64,000 nt of DNA from JAYPAN01 sp049597955 (lineage in GTDB: Bacteria > Pseudomonadota > Alphaproteobacteria > RS24), in NCBI GenBank assembly GCA_049597955.1, contig JBMYND010000002.1:310001-374000 (forward strand). The letters run 5' to 3'. A program made the position numbers and the translations under genes. Shown one piece after another: positions 34,345 through 43,435 of this stretch. The notes beneath the pieces were generated by a model, which saw only the letters and a list, made by a program, of their open reading frames with translations, had not been told where the DNA came from and searched no databases. Every line of letters begins with the position of its first letter. Within the stretch, counting starts at the first letter, position 1.

Positions 34345-34380
34345 CGGGTGGCCTTATGGGCGGTCTTGTGGGCGGTCTTA
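34345..34380. repeat. 12-bp degenerate triplicate ending on the uvrB stop codon
   Basis: CGGGTGGCCTTA, TGGGCGGTCTTG and TGGGCGGTCTTA follow in tandem. On the minus strand the uvrB stop TAA belongs to the unit, and further in-frame TAA codons occur in the later copies. Confidence 0.8.
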
Positions 34381-36630
34381 CGGGCCGGAGCGGCGGCGGC
34401 GGCCAGGCTTGGGCCGTTTGGGCGCAACCGCCTTGCCGTCTGCCTCGGCCAGTTTCTGCTCGACATCGGATTGGCGGGCAAATGGGTCATCGGCGACGGC
34501 CAGCTCGGTTTCCTGAAGCCGCTTGATTTCGTCGCGCAAGCGCGCCGCCGTCTCGAATTCCAAATCGGCGGCGGCTTCGCGCATTTGCGTTTCCAGCCCT
34601 TCAATATGGCTGCGCAAATTGCCGCCGAGCAGCGGCGCTTGCGCTTCCGCCAATGCCTCGCGCACACGATAAGGGCCGGGCGCGGTGCGGTCTTCGCGCT
34701 CGGCAATGCCTTCGAGAATATCGGCAATGTTTTTCTTTACCGATTCCGGTGTGATGCCATTTTGCCGATTATGCGCCATTTGCTTTTCGCGCCGCCTTTT
34801 GGTCTCGGCCATAGCGCGCTCCAGCGAGCCGGTCATCTGGTCGGCATAAAGCAGCACGCGCCCTTCAACATGGCGGGCAGCGCGGCCAATCGTTTGCACC
34901 AGCGAGGTTTCCGAGCGTAAAAAACCCTCCTTATCGGCATCCAAAATGGCGACCAGCGCACATTCGGGAATATCCAGCCCTTCGCGCAACAGATTAATGC
35001 CGATAAGAATGTCAAATGCGCCGAGCCGCAAATCGCGGATGATTTCAATGCGCTCCAGCGTGTCAATATCGGAATGCATATAGCGCACGCGCAAGCCCTG
35101 TTCATGCATATATTCGGTTAAATCTTCGGCCATTTTCTTGGTCAGCGTGGTGACCAATACGCGATGGCTTTTGCGCGCTGCCTCATGACATTCGGCAATC
35201 AAATCATCAACCTGCGATTTGGCCGGACGGATTTCGCATTGCGGGTCAACCAGACCGGTCGGACGAATGACTTGTTCGACAAAAACGCCGCCTGTGCGCT
35301 GCATTTCCCACGGGCCGGGTGTTGCCGACACATGCACGGTTTGCGGGCGCATCATGTCCCATTCCTCAAATTTCATTGGCCGGTTGTCAACACAGCTGGG
35401 CAGGCGGAAGCCAAACTCCGCCAAGGTTGATTTGCGCCGGAAGTCGCCGCGAAACATGCCGCCAATTTGCGGAATGGTGACATGACTTTCATCGGCAAAG
35501 ACCAGCGCATTGTCTGGCAGATATTCAAACAGGGTCGGCGGTGGCTCACCGGCTTTGCGACCGGTTAAATAGCGCGAGTAATTTTCAATGCCTGCGCAAC
35601 TGCCGGTGGCTTCCAGCATTTCCAAATCAAACAGCGTGCGCTGTTCCAGCCTTTGCGCTTCCAGCAAGCGGCCTGCCGCCTCAAACTCTTCCAGCCTGGT
35701 TTTCAACTCATCTTGTATATGCACCATGGCCTGTTTCAGCGTCGGGCGCGGTGTCACATAATGCGAATTGGCATAGACCCGCACACGCTCCAAATCGGCG
35801 CTTTTTTGGCCGGTCAGCGGGTCAAATTCGGTCAGGCTGTCAATTTCATCGCCAAATAATTCAATGCGCCAGGCGCGGTCTTCATAATGCGCCGGAAATA
35901 AATCAATAACATCGCCGCGTACCCGAAAATCGCCGCGCGCAAAGGCCATATCATTGCGGCGATATTGCAGCGCCACCAAATCAGCCAGCAATTGCGTGCG
36001 GCCAATTTCCATGCCGCGCGCCAGTTCCAGCGTCATATTGGAATAGCTTTCAACCGAGCCAATACCGTAAATGCATGAAACGGAAGCGACAATCACCACA
36101 TCATCGCGCTCCAGCAAAGCGCGCGTGGCGGAGTGGCGCATCCGGTCGATTTGCTCATTGATATTGCTTTCCTTTTCAATATAGGTGTCAGTGCGCGGCA
36201 CATAGGCTTCCGGCTGGTAATAATCATAATAGGAGACGAAATATTCGACCGCATTTTCCGGGAAAAAGCTCTTAAATTCGCCGTAAAGCTGCGCTGCCAG
36301 CGTTTTATTGGGCGCCAGCACAAGGGCAGGGCGCTGGGTGCGCTGGATGATTTGCGCCATTGTATAAGTCTTGCCCGAACCGGTCACGCCGAGCAGCACC
36401 TGATCGCGCTCTTCATTGGCAATGCCGGTGACAAGCTCGTCAATCGCCTGTGGCTGGTCACCGGCCGGTTGAAACGCGGTCACCAGTTCAAAGGCTTTGC
36501 CGCCTTCGGTTTTTTCCGGCCTGTCGGGCCTGTGCGGCACAAAGCGGGCAAGCTGCGCCTCGCTCATTCCCGGCTCCGGCACGGGCGCCAATTCACCGCG
36601 TCCGGTCAGACTTTTTTGTGTTTCGACCAT
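34378..36630 (-). CDS. uvrB: Excinuclease ABC subunit B
   Basis: 750 residues. Walker A GVTGSGKT near residue 80, the damage-probing beta-hairpin YYDYYQPEAYVP, helicase motifs including DESHVTIPQI and the C-terminal helicase domain (DILIGINLLREGLDIPE), then the UVR domain that contacts UvrC, and a Lys/Arg/Pro-rich tail (KRPKPGRRRR). It loads on damage with UvrA and hands over to UvrC. The stop codon falls in a 12-bp repeat. No GTTC-N7-GTTC box seen upstream. Confidence 0.98.
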   Translation of the reverse strand: MVETQKSLTGRGELAPVPEPGMSEAQLARFVPHRPDRPEKTEGGKAFELVTAFQPAGDQPQAIDELVTGIANEERDQVLLGVTGSGKTYTMAQIIQRTQRPALVLAPNKTLAAQLYGEFKSFFPENAVEYFVSYYDYYQPEAYVPRTDTYIEKESNINEQIDRMRHSATRALLERDDVVIVASVSCIYGIGSVESYSNMTLELARGMEIGRTQLLADLVALQYRRNDMAFARGDFRVRGDVIDLFPAHYEDRAWRIELFGDEIDSLTEFDPLTGQKSADLERVRVYANSHYVTPRPTLKQAMVHIQDELKTRLEEFEAAGRLLEAQRLEQRTLFDLEMLEATGSCAGIENYSRYLTGRKAGEPPPTLFEYLPDNALVFADESHVTIPQIGGMFRGDFRRKSTLAEFGFRLPSCVDNRPMKFEEWDMMRPQTVHVSATPGPWEMQRTGGVFVEQVIRPTGLVDPQCEIRPAKSQVDDLIAECHEAARKSHRVLVTTLTKKMAEDLTEYMHEQGLRVRYMHSDIDTLERIEIIRDLRLGAFDILIGINLLREGLDIPECALVAILDADKEGFLRSETSLVQTIGRAARHVEGRVLLYADQMTGSLERAMAETKRRREKQMAHNRQNGITPESVKKNIADILEGIAEREDRTAPGPYRVREALAEAQAPLLGGNLRSHIEGLETQMREAAADLEFETAARLRDEIKRLQETELAVADDPFARQSDVEQKLAEADGKAVAPKRPKPGRRRRSGP

Positions 36631-36684
36631 AGGGCAAATATAGTCGAACCGGCGCGATTGTCACGCGCTGTGCGGCTTTGTCGC

Positions 36685-36927
36685 TTATTGGCCGGTGGAT
36701 GATTGCCGCCGCGCCGTTTTATCCGGGCAAGTGCCGGTCGCCGCTGCCCGCCTTGCCGCTTTTGAACGCGCCGTAATGCGCGTGGCAATATGGCGGAAAA
36801 TATAAAACAGCCAATCGACAATGCGGAACAGCCATAAAATACTGTAGAGAAGCGTGACGATAATCAGCGCATGCAAAGTCATATAGGCAAGGGCGAGAAC
36901 GATATTATTGCTGAGCAGCTGGGCCAT
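36685..36927 (-). CDS. Small membrane protein, hypothetical
   Basis: 80 residues with one long or two short hydrophobic segments (about 8-45), then a basic tail (RSKAARRAAATG). GGAGT lies about 10 nt before the ATG, which supports expression. Not recognised. It sits upstream of uvrB on the same strand with a gap of 54 bases. Confidence 0.6.
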   Translation of the reverse strand: MAQLLSNNIVLALAYMTLHALIIVTLLYSILWLFRIVDWLFYIFRHIATRITARSKAARRAAATGTCPDKTARRQSSTGQ

Positions 36928-37041
36928 ATATTTTACTCCGATAGGCTGGCATGGAAGCCGGTTGCATTGCCTGTGACTATTGCCGGAGCGGGCTGAAAAG
37001 CCGGTAAACAGGGATTAAGCAAAGATTAGCGCGGTTAAATT

Positions 37042-37575
37042 TTAGCGGCGGGCGGCGCTGTCGGCTGTGACCCCGCCAAAAATATCGGCAGCGACAAGAA
37101 AGCCATTGCCGGTGCGACGTATATGGGTGAGCAACCATTCCTCGCCGCCGCGTGCTGGATTGTGCCATTGCCGCGCTGCCCAAATGCCTTGTCGCGTGGC
37201 GGCGTTGACCAGCATATCGCCTAGCGGGCGACCGGCACTGTCTTGGCGTTTGGCAATGGATTGCCCGACCAGCGCCTTGTCGCGCCCGTGAAACAGGATT
37301 GTGCCATCCGGGCCGAGAACAAAAATATATAAATCCGGGTCGGTAAAGCGGGGTCGTTCGGTGAATTGCGCGAAGGCGGCACTGCCTTGCTGTTCGAGCA
37401 TTTTACCGGCCTCGGCGACCAGCAATATCGCTTCGCCGGGCAGGCGCGCGCGGCTGTGCAGCAATGCCGGACGCGGTGCGTCCTTGACCGCCCGCATGCC
37501 AAGCCAGATACCCAGACCCATGCCCGGCACAATGACCGGCAGCAGCAACAGCAATGCGAATAGCGGTTTTTTCAT
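37042..37575 (-). CDS. Single Cache-domain protein, membrane anchored
   Basis: About 177 residues from MKKPLFALLLL. An N-terminal signal or anchor helix is followed by a single Cache-type domain: an amphipathic helix region with QGSAAFAQFTERPRF, then DLYIFVLGPDGTILFHGRD and a later GEEWLLTHIRRTGNGFLVAADIF (in part). Cache domains bind small ligands outside the cytoplasm, usually fused to a signalling output; here none is fused. Divergent from the aminotransferase gene. Ligand unknown. Confidence 0.72.
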   Translation of the reverse strand: MKKPLFALLLLLPVIVPGMGLGIWLGMRAVKDAPRPALLHSRARLPGEAILLVAEAGKMLEQQGSAAFAQFTERPRFTDPDLYIFVLGPDGTILFHGRDKALVGQSIAKRQDSAGRPLGDMLVNAATRQGIWAARQWHNPARGGEEWLLTHIRRTGNGFLVAADIFGGVTADSAARR

Positions 37576-37658
37576 CAGCCGGTTATTCCTTCTTGTTTTC
37601 ACAACCTGACGCGATTACTTTGACCGCCTTGGCCTCGTCTTGCAAGGAGAAACCGAAT

Positions 37659-38891
37659 ATGACTTCATCACCGGCGCAAAACCTGCCCGCAACCTTTTTG
37701 GCCGAAAGCCTGTCGCGGGTTCAGCCTTCAGCAACCATTGCCGTGACCGACAAGGCGCGCCAATTGCGTGCTGCCGGTCGTGATGTGATTGGTTTGGGCG
37801 CGGGCGAGCCGGATTTCGACACGCCCGACAATATCAAACAGGCGGCGATTGATGCGATTGGCCGCGGCGAGACCAAATATACCGCCGTGACCGGCATTGA
37901 TGAGCTGAAACAAGCGATTTGCGCCAAGCTGAAGCGCGATAATGGGCTGGATTATGAGACCGCGCAGGTATTTGTCGCGCCCGGCGGCAAGCCGGTGATT
38001 TATGATGCGATGATGGCGACGCTGAACCCCGGCGATGAGGTGATTATTCCCGCCCCTTATTGGGTCAGCTATCCCGATATTGTCAATCTGGCCGGTGGCA
38101 CGCCAGTGGCCATTGAGACGCGCGCGGAAGACGGATTCAAATTGCAGCCGGAAGCATTGGAAGCGGCGATTACCGACAAGACCAAATGGTTTATTTTCAA
38201 TTCGCCCTCCAACCCGTCCGGCGCGGCATACAGCGCGGGCGAGTTAAAAAAGCTGACCGATATATTGGTGAAATATCCCCATGTCTGGGTGCTGACCGAT
38301 GATATGTATGAGCATTTGGTCTATGACAATTTCGTTTTTGCGACACCGGCGCAAGTCGAGCCGCAGCTTTATGAGCGCACGCTGACCATGAATGGCGTCT
38401 CCAAAGCCTATTGCATGACCGGCTGGCGGATTGGCTATTGCGCCGGGCCGCTGGGGCTTATCAAGGCGATGACCAAAATCCAATCGCAATCGACCTCCAA
38501 CCCGACCTCGATAAGCCAATGGGCAGCGGTGGAAGCGTTGAACGGGCCGCAGGATTTCATTGCCGAAAACAATGCCGCTTTCAAACGCCGCCGCGATTTG
38601 GTGGTCGCCATGCTGAATGAGGCTGACGGGATAAGCTGCATCACGCCGGAAGGGGCGTTTTATGTCTATCCGTCCTGCGCTGGCTGTATCGGCAAATCAA
38701 CGCCGGATGGCACGCTGATTGACAGCGACGAAGCCTTTGCCACGGCGCTGTTGGAAGCCGAAGGCGTGGCGGTGGTGCATGGCGCGGCTTTTGGCCTGTC
38801 GCCGTTTTTCCGCATCAGCTATGCGACGTCCGACGAAAATCTGACCGAAGCCTGCACCCGCATCCAACGTTTCTGCACGTCTTTGGTGTAG
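37659..38891 (+). CDS. aspC: Aspartate aminotransferase, class I
   Basis: 410 residues, PLP fold type I, subgroup Ib as in thermophile and rhizobial enzymes. Visible: GAGEPDFDTP near the N-terminus, FNSPSNPSGAAY (the PLP/Asn region), DDMYEHLVYD, the PLP lysine in NGVSKAYCMTGWRIG, and a C-terminal FRISYATSDENL with the carboxylate-binding Arg. It transfers the amino group between aspartate and 2-oxoglutarate; prephenate may also be accepted. AAGGAG precedes the chosen ATG; a longer frame is not supported. Confidence 0.92.
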   Translation: MTSSPAQNLPATFLAESLSRVQPSATIAVTDKARQLRAAGRDVIGLGAGEPDFDTPDNIKQAAIDAIGRGETKYTAVTGIDELKQAICAKLKRDNGLDYETAQVFVAPGGKPVIYDAMMATLNPGDEVIIPAPYWVSYPDIVNLAGGTPVAIETRAEDGFKLQPEALEAAITDKTKWFIFNSPSNPSGAAYSAGELKKLTDILVKYPHVWVLTDDMYEHLVYDNFVFATPAQVEPQLYERTLTMNGVSKAYCMTGWRIGYCAGPLGLIKAMTKIQSQSTSNPTSISQWAAVEALNGPQDFIAENNAAFKRRRDLVVAMLNEADGISCITPEGAFYVYPSCAGCIGKSTPDGTLIDSDEAFATALLEAEGVAVVHGAAFGLSPFFRISYATSDENLTEACTRIQRFCTSLV

Positions 38892-38901
38892 GTGAGGGGG
38901 T

Positions 38902-39543
38902 TCAAAGGACGGTTCTGAAAGTCAGCGATACGCGCCGTTCACGCGGGATTTTTAAGCCGTTTTGCGGGTCGTTTTTGCGCTTCCTGATGCCATGAGCATA
39001 TTCGGAACGTCCCAAACCGCGATAAACCATCAAGCTGCGGCGCAAGACGGCAATTTCAAAACTCGCCCCCCTGTCCGGTGGCGGGTGAATGTCCAACATA
39101 CAATCACTGCCAAGCGAAACGGCGGCTATGACCGGCCCAAAACAATCGCTGTCAATATGTCTGGCGATACCCTGTCCGGGCATATATTCATTGACGATTA
39201 GTTGGTCTGGGTGTTGTTCAAAAAAACCGGCGTCAACAAGCCGGTCGGTAACGGCGCGCGACCAGTCCGGTAAATCACCAATTTTGCTGTCCGCGCCAAC
39301 CCGCCTTTTATTGTAGCTGTAGCGATAGCCATAATGCTGCACGCGCCGTTCCAAGTCACATATCCACGGGGCATTATCAATGGCGTTGAGTAAATCCTGC
39401 TCTTCCGCCTCGGTAATGAAATCGTCACGATATATAATTCCGGTGGGATGCATCAGCATTGGCTGGTCATCAGGCACGCGCAGACAGGGGGCGGGCGGCT
39501 GCGCCTCGGCAAATAATTCATGTTGCTCGGCCTGTTGTCGCAT
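38902..39543 (-). CDS. AlkB-family Fe(II)/2-oxoglutarate dioxygenase
   Basis: 213 residues. Iron ligands: His129 and Asp131 in ARHIDSD and His184 in YAHGIR; 2-oxoglutarate-binding Arg in RRVSLTFR (204 and 210). The substrate-lid segment YGYRYSYNKRR resembles ALKBH8-type proteins more than E. coli AlkB. It should demethylate alkylated nucleic acid or modify RNA. The gene begins 3 bases after the stop of a SAM-methyltransferase-like gene, so the two are co-transcribed. Confidence 0.85.
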   Translation of the reverse strand: MRQQAEQHELFAEAQPPAPCLRVPDDQPMLMHPTGIIYRDDFITEAEEQDLLNAIDNAPWICDLERRVQHYGYRYSYNKRRVGADSKIGDLPDWSRAVTDRLVDAGFFEQHPDQLIVNEYMPGQGIARHIDSDCFGPVIAAVSLGSDCMLDIHPPPDRGASFEIAVLRRSLMVYRGLGRSEYAHGIRKRKNDPQNGLKIPRERRVSLTFRTVL

Positions 39544-39546
39544 TTC

Positions 39547-40401
39547 CTATGCTTCCGTTATTGCTCCCGCAATGCAAGCCATAGTAGCGGGATTCCTTCC
39601 GGTCATCCAATGGCAATCCTCAATTTCTCCCCCAGAATAGATGATGCCCGCTTGCTTCCGCAAAGTTGTATAAAACCATTTCCAGTTTCTTGAAACTGCG
39701 TCTCCCGGATAACTTCTGTTTGGATTGCAATAAATAACCCACGATTGTTCGCAGCCCTGCGAAATATTGTGCCACTCCTGCGCCATATTTTGCATTATTT
39801 CTTCCGCGGCTCGGTCGCCCGTTTTCAGTGTTTTCGGAGCCAATGCGAAAGAAAAAGATAAAATGCAAATATCAGCGTCTCTAATATCGGAATTCAGCGC
39901 GCCATTGTCAAAAAAACTGTCAGTCAAATGGAACCGCGCTGGCTCATAAATCTCGAGACTCTCATTTATTTTTGCGGCCAAATCGCGCATATTTTGGGAT
40001 ATATCCACCCCGTAATATGAAACTTGGCTCTTATAATCCCCCAAACCTTCGCTCAAATGCTCGGCAAAAACCAGCCCGGCGGTCATCGGGCCGCAGCCGA
40101 AATCAATAAAGGCAATCTTTTGCCCGGCCCAATTGAGGCCTTTGGGTAGATAATGCGCCATTGCCACGCGATTTTGCCTGATATGCATATCCATATAGCC
40201 GTGACGCGACGCATAATACAGAGCCTTATAATCCGGCTGTTCATCCAAACAGCCAACCAATTGGTCAAAATCGGTGGCTCCTCGCTCGAGTATTTCATCC
40301 TTTGTTTTACCCGCCTGCCGGTAAAACTCTGCCGCCTCTTGACAAATTCTGCTGTCAGCAATTCTTTCCCAAATTTCAAGCGCGTCAACTTTGTCAGCCA
40401 T
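39547..40401 (-). CDS. Putative SAM-dependent methyltransferase coupled to the AlkB-like gene
   Basis: About 284 residues from MADKVDALEIW, with GAGGG 5-6 nt upstream. A SAM motif I is seen as FIDFGCGPMTAGLVFAE, and an acidic strand end in YYGVDIS. The N-terminal third (IWERIADSRIC ... FYRQAGKTKDE) is not recognised. The gene has visibly more A and T than its neighbours, which could indicate acquisition. It is directly followed by the AlkB-family gene. Substrate unknown. Confidence 0.65.
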   Translation of the reverse strand: MADKVDALEIWERIADSRICQEAAEFYRQAGKTKDEILERGATDFDQLVGCLDEQPDYKALYYASRHGYMDMHIRQNRVAMAHYLPKGLNWAGQKIAFIDFGCGPMTAGLVFAEHLSEGLGDYKSQVSYYGVDISQNMRDLAAKINESLEIYEPARFHLTDSFFDNGALNSDIRDADICILSFSFALAPKTLKTGDRAAEEIMQNMAQEWHNISQGCEQSWVIYCNPNRSYPGDAVSRNWKWFYTTLRKQAGIIYSGGEIEDCHWMTGRNPATMACIAGAITEA

Positions 40402-40491
40402 TTTTCCCTCGGTACTTGTTTCTCGAACCTTGGGAACAAAGCTACATAAGATTTTGAAAAGGGGCAAGACGAATGAGGGGTCGGATTCACT

Positions 40492-40557
40492 CTATTGGTA
40501 AATATCGCGCCGGTGGCCAATGGCGGCCTGATTTGAAAGCGGGCCGGAAAGCTTAAC
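40492..40557 (-). pseudogene. Remnant of a RelE/ParE-type toxin gene
   Basis: Directly after the antitoxin stop, a shifted frame reads VKLSGPLSNQAAIGHRRDIYQ and stops. RelE/ParE toxins have a KKLKG-type segment and end in (I/V)xHRRDxY; here both ends are present but the 30-40 residues usually between them are missing. This suggests an internal deletion of the partner toxin. Short match, so only moderate confidence. Confidence 0.45.
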
Positions 40558-40813
40558 GCGCCTCATCCGCCAAATCTTTCAGCAGCTTTTCGCTGTCTTC
40601 TTCGTTCAGCCAGTCATCGCTTTGCAGGGCGGCCTCGGCACGGCGCTGCATCAGATAATCCAGCACTTGCGCCTCAATATGGCGGTAAATGTCAATGTCC
40701 AGCACCACGGCGCTGTCGCGCTTGTGCTTGCGGATAAGAACCGGCGCGCGGCGCGCTTCATCAAGCAATTCGCCAAACCGGTTTTTGGCCTCACGGGCAG
40801 ATATGGTTATCAT
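40553..40813 (-). CDS. Phd/YefM-family antitoxin, apparently orphan
   Basis: 86 residues. The N-terminus ITISAREAKNRFGELLDEARRAPVLI is the Phd/YefM DNA-binding fold, followed by an acidic C-terminus (DDWLNEEDSEKLL) that normally wraps the toxin. It should bind its own promoter. The toxin gene expected downstream is reduced to about 21 codons. The start is ATG; no perfect operator was identified in the 40 bases upstream, but AGCTAAAATAGCT is a near palindrome there. Confidence 0.83.
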   Translation of the reverse strand: MITISAREAKNRFGELLDEARRAPVLIRKHKRDSAVVLDIDIYRHIEAQVLDYLMQRRAEAALQSDDWLNEEDSEKLLKDLADEAR

Positions 40814-41082
40814 TATTCCTCTCCATTTGTAGCTAAAATAGCTATTTTAGCCAGATTGTCAAATCCGGGCATTTTCTCTCTCGTTTTCCGGCGCGTTTTG
40901 TCTGGTGAGCCTTGAAATATTCTTGTTCCTTCCTACGTGGTAAAGGCAGGTAACAAAAAGGAGTCCTTGCGCCCAGTGCTGTGCTGGCAAGGCAAGGTTG
41001 TATTTTCCGAGTTTAACGATACTGCTCTAATTATTGGGCAATGCCTTTTGAGGAGCCGAAATAAAACGGAAGCCCCCCCTAA

Positions 41083-42261
41083 CTACCCCCGGCTTAGCTC
41101 GCGCATGGCGGTGTCGAGGCCTTCCAATGTCAGCGGGAACATGCGGTCGCCGAAAATCTGCTTGATGATTTGGCACGATGGCGTGTGCTCCCAATAACGC
41201 TCGGCCATCGGGTTCAGCCAAATGCAGCTTTCATAAATATCGGTCACACGTTTCAGCCACAGCGCGCCGGCTTCCTCATTCCAATGCTCCACCGAGCCGC
41301 CCTCATAGGTAATCTCATAGGGCGACATGGACGCATCACCTACAAAAATCACCTTGTAATCATGCGGGTAAGTGTGCAGCACATCCCAAGTATTCATTTT
41401 CTCATTATGGCGGCGGCGATTGTCTTTCCACACGCCTTCATAAAGGCAATTGTGGAAATAGAAATATTCCATATTCTTGAACTCGCTGCGGGCGGCCGAA
41501 AACAGCTCTTCGCACAGCCGGATATGCGGATCCATTGAGCCGCCAATATCAAAAAACACCAGCACTTTCACCTTATTGCGGCGCTCGGGAATCAGCTTGA
41601 TGTCGAGATAGCCGGCATTGGCGGTGGAGTGAATCGTGTCTTCTAGGTCAAGCACATCGGCCTCGCCATCGCGGGCGAATTTCCGCAAGCGGCGCAGCGC
41701 CACTTTAATATTGCGCGTGCCAAGCTCAACACTGTCATCGAGATTTTTGAAATCGCGCTTGTCCCAGACTTTCACCGCTTTGAAATTCTTGTTCTTGTCT
41801 TGGCCGATGCGCACGCCTTCCGGATTATAGCCATCCGCGCCAAATGGCGACGTGCCGCCCGTGCCTATCCATTTATTGCCGCCTTCATGGCGTTTTTCCT
41901 GCTCCTCCAGCCGTTTTTTCAGCTCTTCCATAATTTTTTCCCAGCCGCCCAGCGCCTCAATTTCGGCCTTTTCTTCTTCGGTGAGAAATTTTTCTGTCAG
42001 GGTTTTCAGCCATTCTTCGGGAATTTCGGCCATTTCGCCTTCGGTCAGATTTTCCAGCCCTTTGAAGACATGGCCGAAAACCTGGTCGAATTTGTCGAGA
42101 TTGCGCTCATCCTTAACCAGCGCGGCGCGCGACAAATAATAGAAATCTTCGACCTGCGCGCCAATCACATCATTGTCCAACGCTTCCAGCAGCGACAAAT
42201 ATTCGCGCAAGGAAACCGGCACATTGGCGCTTTTCAGCTCATGGAAAAAATTGACGAACAT
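41083..42261 (-). CDS. vWA-domain protein of the CoxE type
   Basis: 392 residues. An N-terminal helical region with a very acidic stretch (EEKAEIEALGGWEKIMEELKK in parts) is followed by a von Willebrand A domain with the MIDAS start DIGGSMD and VIFVGDASMSPYE later. Proteins of this kind work with MoxR-type AAA+ ATPases in maturation or metal insertion. The MoxR partner is immediately upstream, 23 bases away. Client unknown: no cox or methanol dehydrogenase maturation genes adjoin. Confidence 0.85.
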   Translation of the reverse strand: MFVNFFHELKSANVPVSLREYLSLLEALDNDVIGAQVEDFYYLSRAALVKDERNLDKFDQVFGHVFKGLENLTEGEMAEIPEEWLKTLTEKFLTEEEKAEIEALGGWEKIMEELKKRLEEQEKRHEGGNKWIGTGGTSPFGADGYNPEGVRIGQDKNKNFKAVKVWDKRDFKNLDDSVELGTRNIKVALRRLRKFARDGEADVLDLEDTIHSTANAGYLDIKLIPERRNKVKVLVFFDIGGSMDPHIRLCEELFSAARSEFKNMEYFYFHNCLYEGVWKDNRRRHNEKMNTWDVLHTYPHDYKVIFVGDASMSPYEITYEGGSVEHWNEEAGALWLKRVTDIYESCIWLNPMAERYWEHTPSCQIIKQIFGDRMFPLTLEGLDTAMRELSRG

Positions 42262-42284
42262 GGCTCAGCTCTCCCCCGACAATT

Positions 42285-43136
42285 CTAATTGCGTTCGCGG
42301 CGGGCAAGAAAGGCCAATCGTTCAAACAAATGGACATCCTGCTCATTTTTTATAAGCGCGCCATGCAGAGGCGGTATCAGCTTGCCGGCATCCTGCTCGC
42401 GCAGCGTTTCCGGGTCAATATCTTCATTCATCAGCAATTTCAGCCAGTCCAGCAATTCACTGGTTGAGGGCTTTTTCTTCAGCCCCGGCACATCGCGCAC
42501 TTCGTAAAACGAGCTGAGGGCGTTTTTCACCAGCCTTTCCTTAATATCGGGATAATGCACTTGCACGATTTTGCTCATCGTATCGGCATCGGGGAAGGAG
42601 ATATAATGGAAGAAACAGCGGCGCAAAAACGCATCGGGCAGCTCTTTTTCATTATTTGAGGTGATGATAACCAGCGGGCGTTTGGCCGCTTTAATCGTCT
42701 CGCCGGTCTCATAAACATAAAACTCCATGCGGTCGAGTTCTTGCAGCAAATCATTGGGGAACTCAATATCGGCCTTGTCAATCTCGTCAATCAGCAGGAC
42801 AACACGCTGGTCTTTTTCAAAGGCTTCCCACAGCTTGCCGCGATTTATATAGTTTTTCACATCCTTGACGCGCTCATCGCCCAATTGGCTGTCGCGCAGG
42901 CGGGTAATGGCGTCATATTCATAAAGGCCCTGCTGCGCCTTGGTGGTCGATTTAATGTGCCAGGTAATAAGCTCCATGCCCAAGGCTTGCGCCACTTCCT
43001 CGGCCAGCACGGTTTTGCCGGTGCCGGGCTCCCCCTTGATAAGCAGCGGGCGCTCCAGCGTCAAAGCGGCATTGACCGCCACGCGCAGGTCTTCTGTGGC
43101 GATATAGTTTTCGGTTCCTTCAAATTTTTGCGACAT
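42285..43136 (-). CDS. MoxR-type AAA+ ATPase
   Basis: 283 residues. Walker A GEPGTGKT at about 37-44, Walker B VVLLIDEIDKAD, sensor motif IITSNNEKELPDAFLRRC, with the arginine finger in this region. The C-terminal lid is present. Forms a chaperone-like pair with the following vWA gene. Substrates of such pairs vary widely; none can be named here. Confidence 0.9.
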   Translation of the reverse strand: MSQKFEGTENYIATEDLRVAVNAALTLERPLLIKGEPGTGKTVLAEEVAQALGMELITWHIKSTTKAQQGLYEYDAITRLRDSQLGDERVKDVKNYINRGKLWEAFEKDQRVVLLIDEIDKADIEFPNDLLQELDRMEFYVYETGETIKAAKRPLVIITSNNEKELPDAFLRRCFFHYISFPDADTMSKIVQVHYPDIKERLVKNALSSFYEVRDVPGLKKKPSTSELLDWLKLLMNEDIDPETLREQDAGKLIPPLHGALIKNEQDVHLFERLAFLARRERN

Positions 43137-43191
43137 ATATTCGGCTTTCCTCTCTCTCCCTAAAGGGGGCTTCCTAAACGGGGCGCCCTGA

Positions 43192-43222
43192 ATGGTGACC
43201 GCCTGAACAGGCGCGCCACCAT
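43192..43222. other. Hairpin in the moxR/dksA intergenic region
   Basis: ATGGTGACCGCCT-GAAC-AGGCGCGCCACCAT forms a stem with one bulge or mismatch (arms 13 and 14 nt, quoted as arms and loop). No T run on either side. It lies in the 300-base gap 43137-43435, which otherwise shows no gene; it could be in the moxR leader. Confidence 0.45.
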
Positions 43223-43435
43223 CACCTTGACGGCTTGCATGGGCGTTAACCTAAGGTCTTGTCATGCCCTCGGCAAGGGCAAAACGGAAATTCTCTCCTA
43301 TCCCCCATTCATCCGGTTTCATCCATCTGTGACATTGCGCCCGCTTTAATGGCTTGATTTTCCCGACCGCATTTTGTATCACGCCGACATATTTCCGGTG
43401 AGGGGCCGGATTTGGATAGGCTGGGAGAAAGCAAT

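Noticed and set aside
43192..43222. Terminator between moxR and dksA
   Set aside because: No T run on either strand after the stem.
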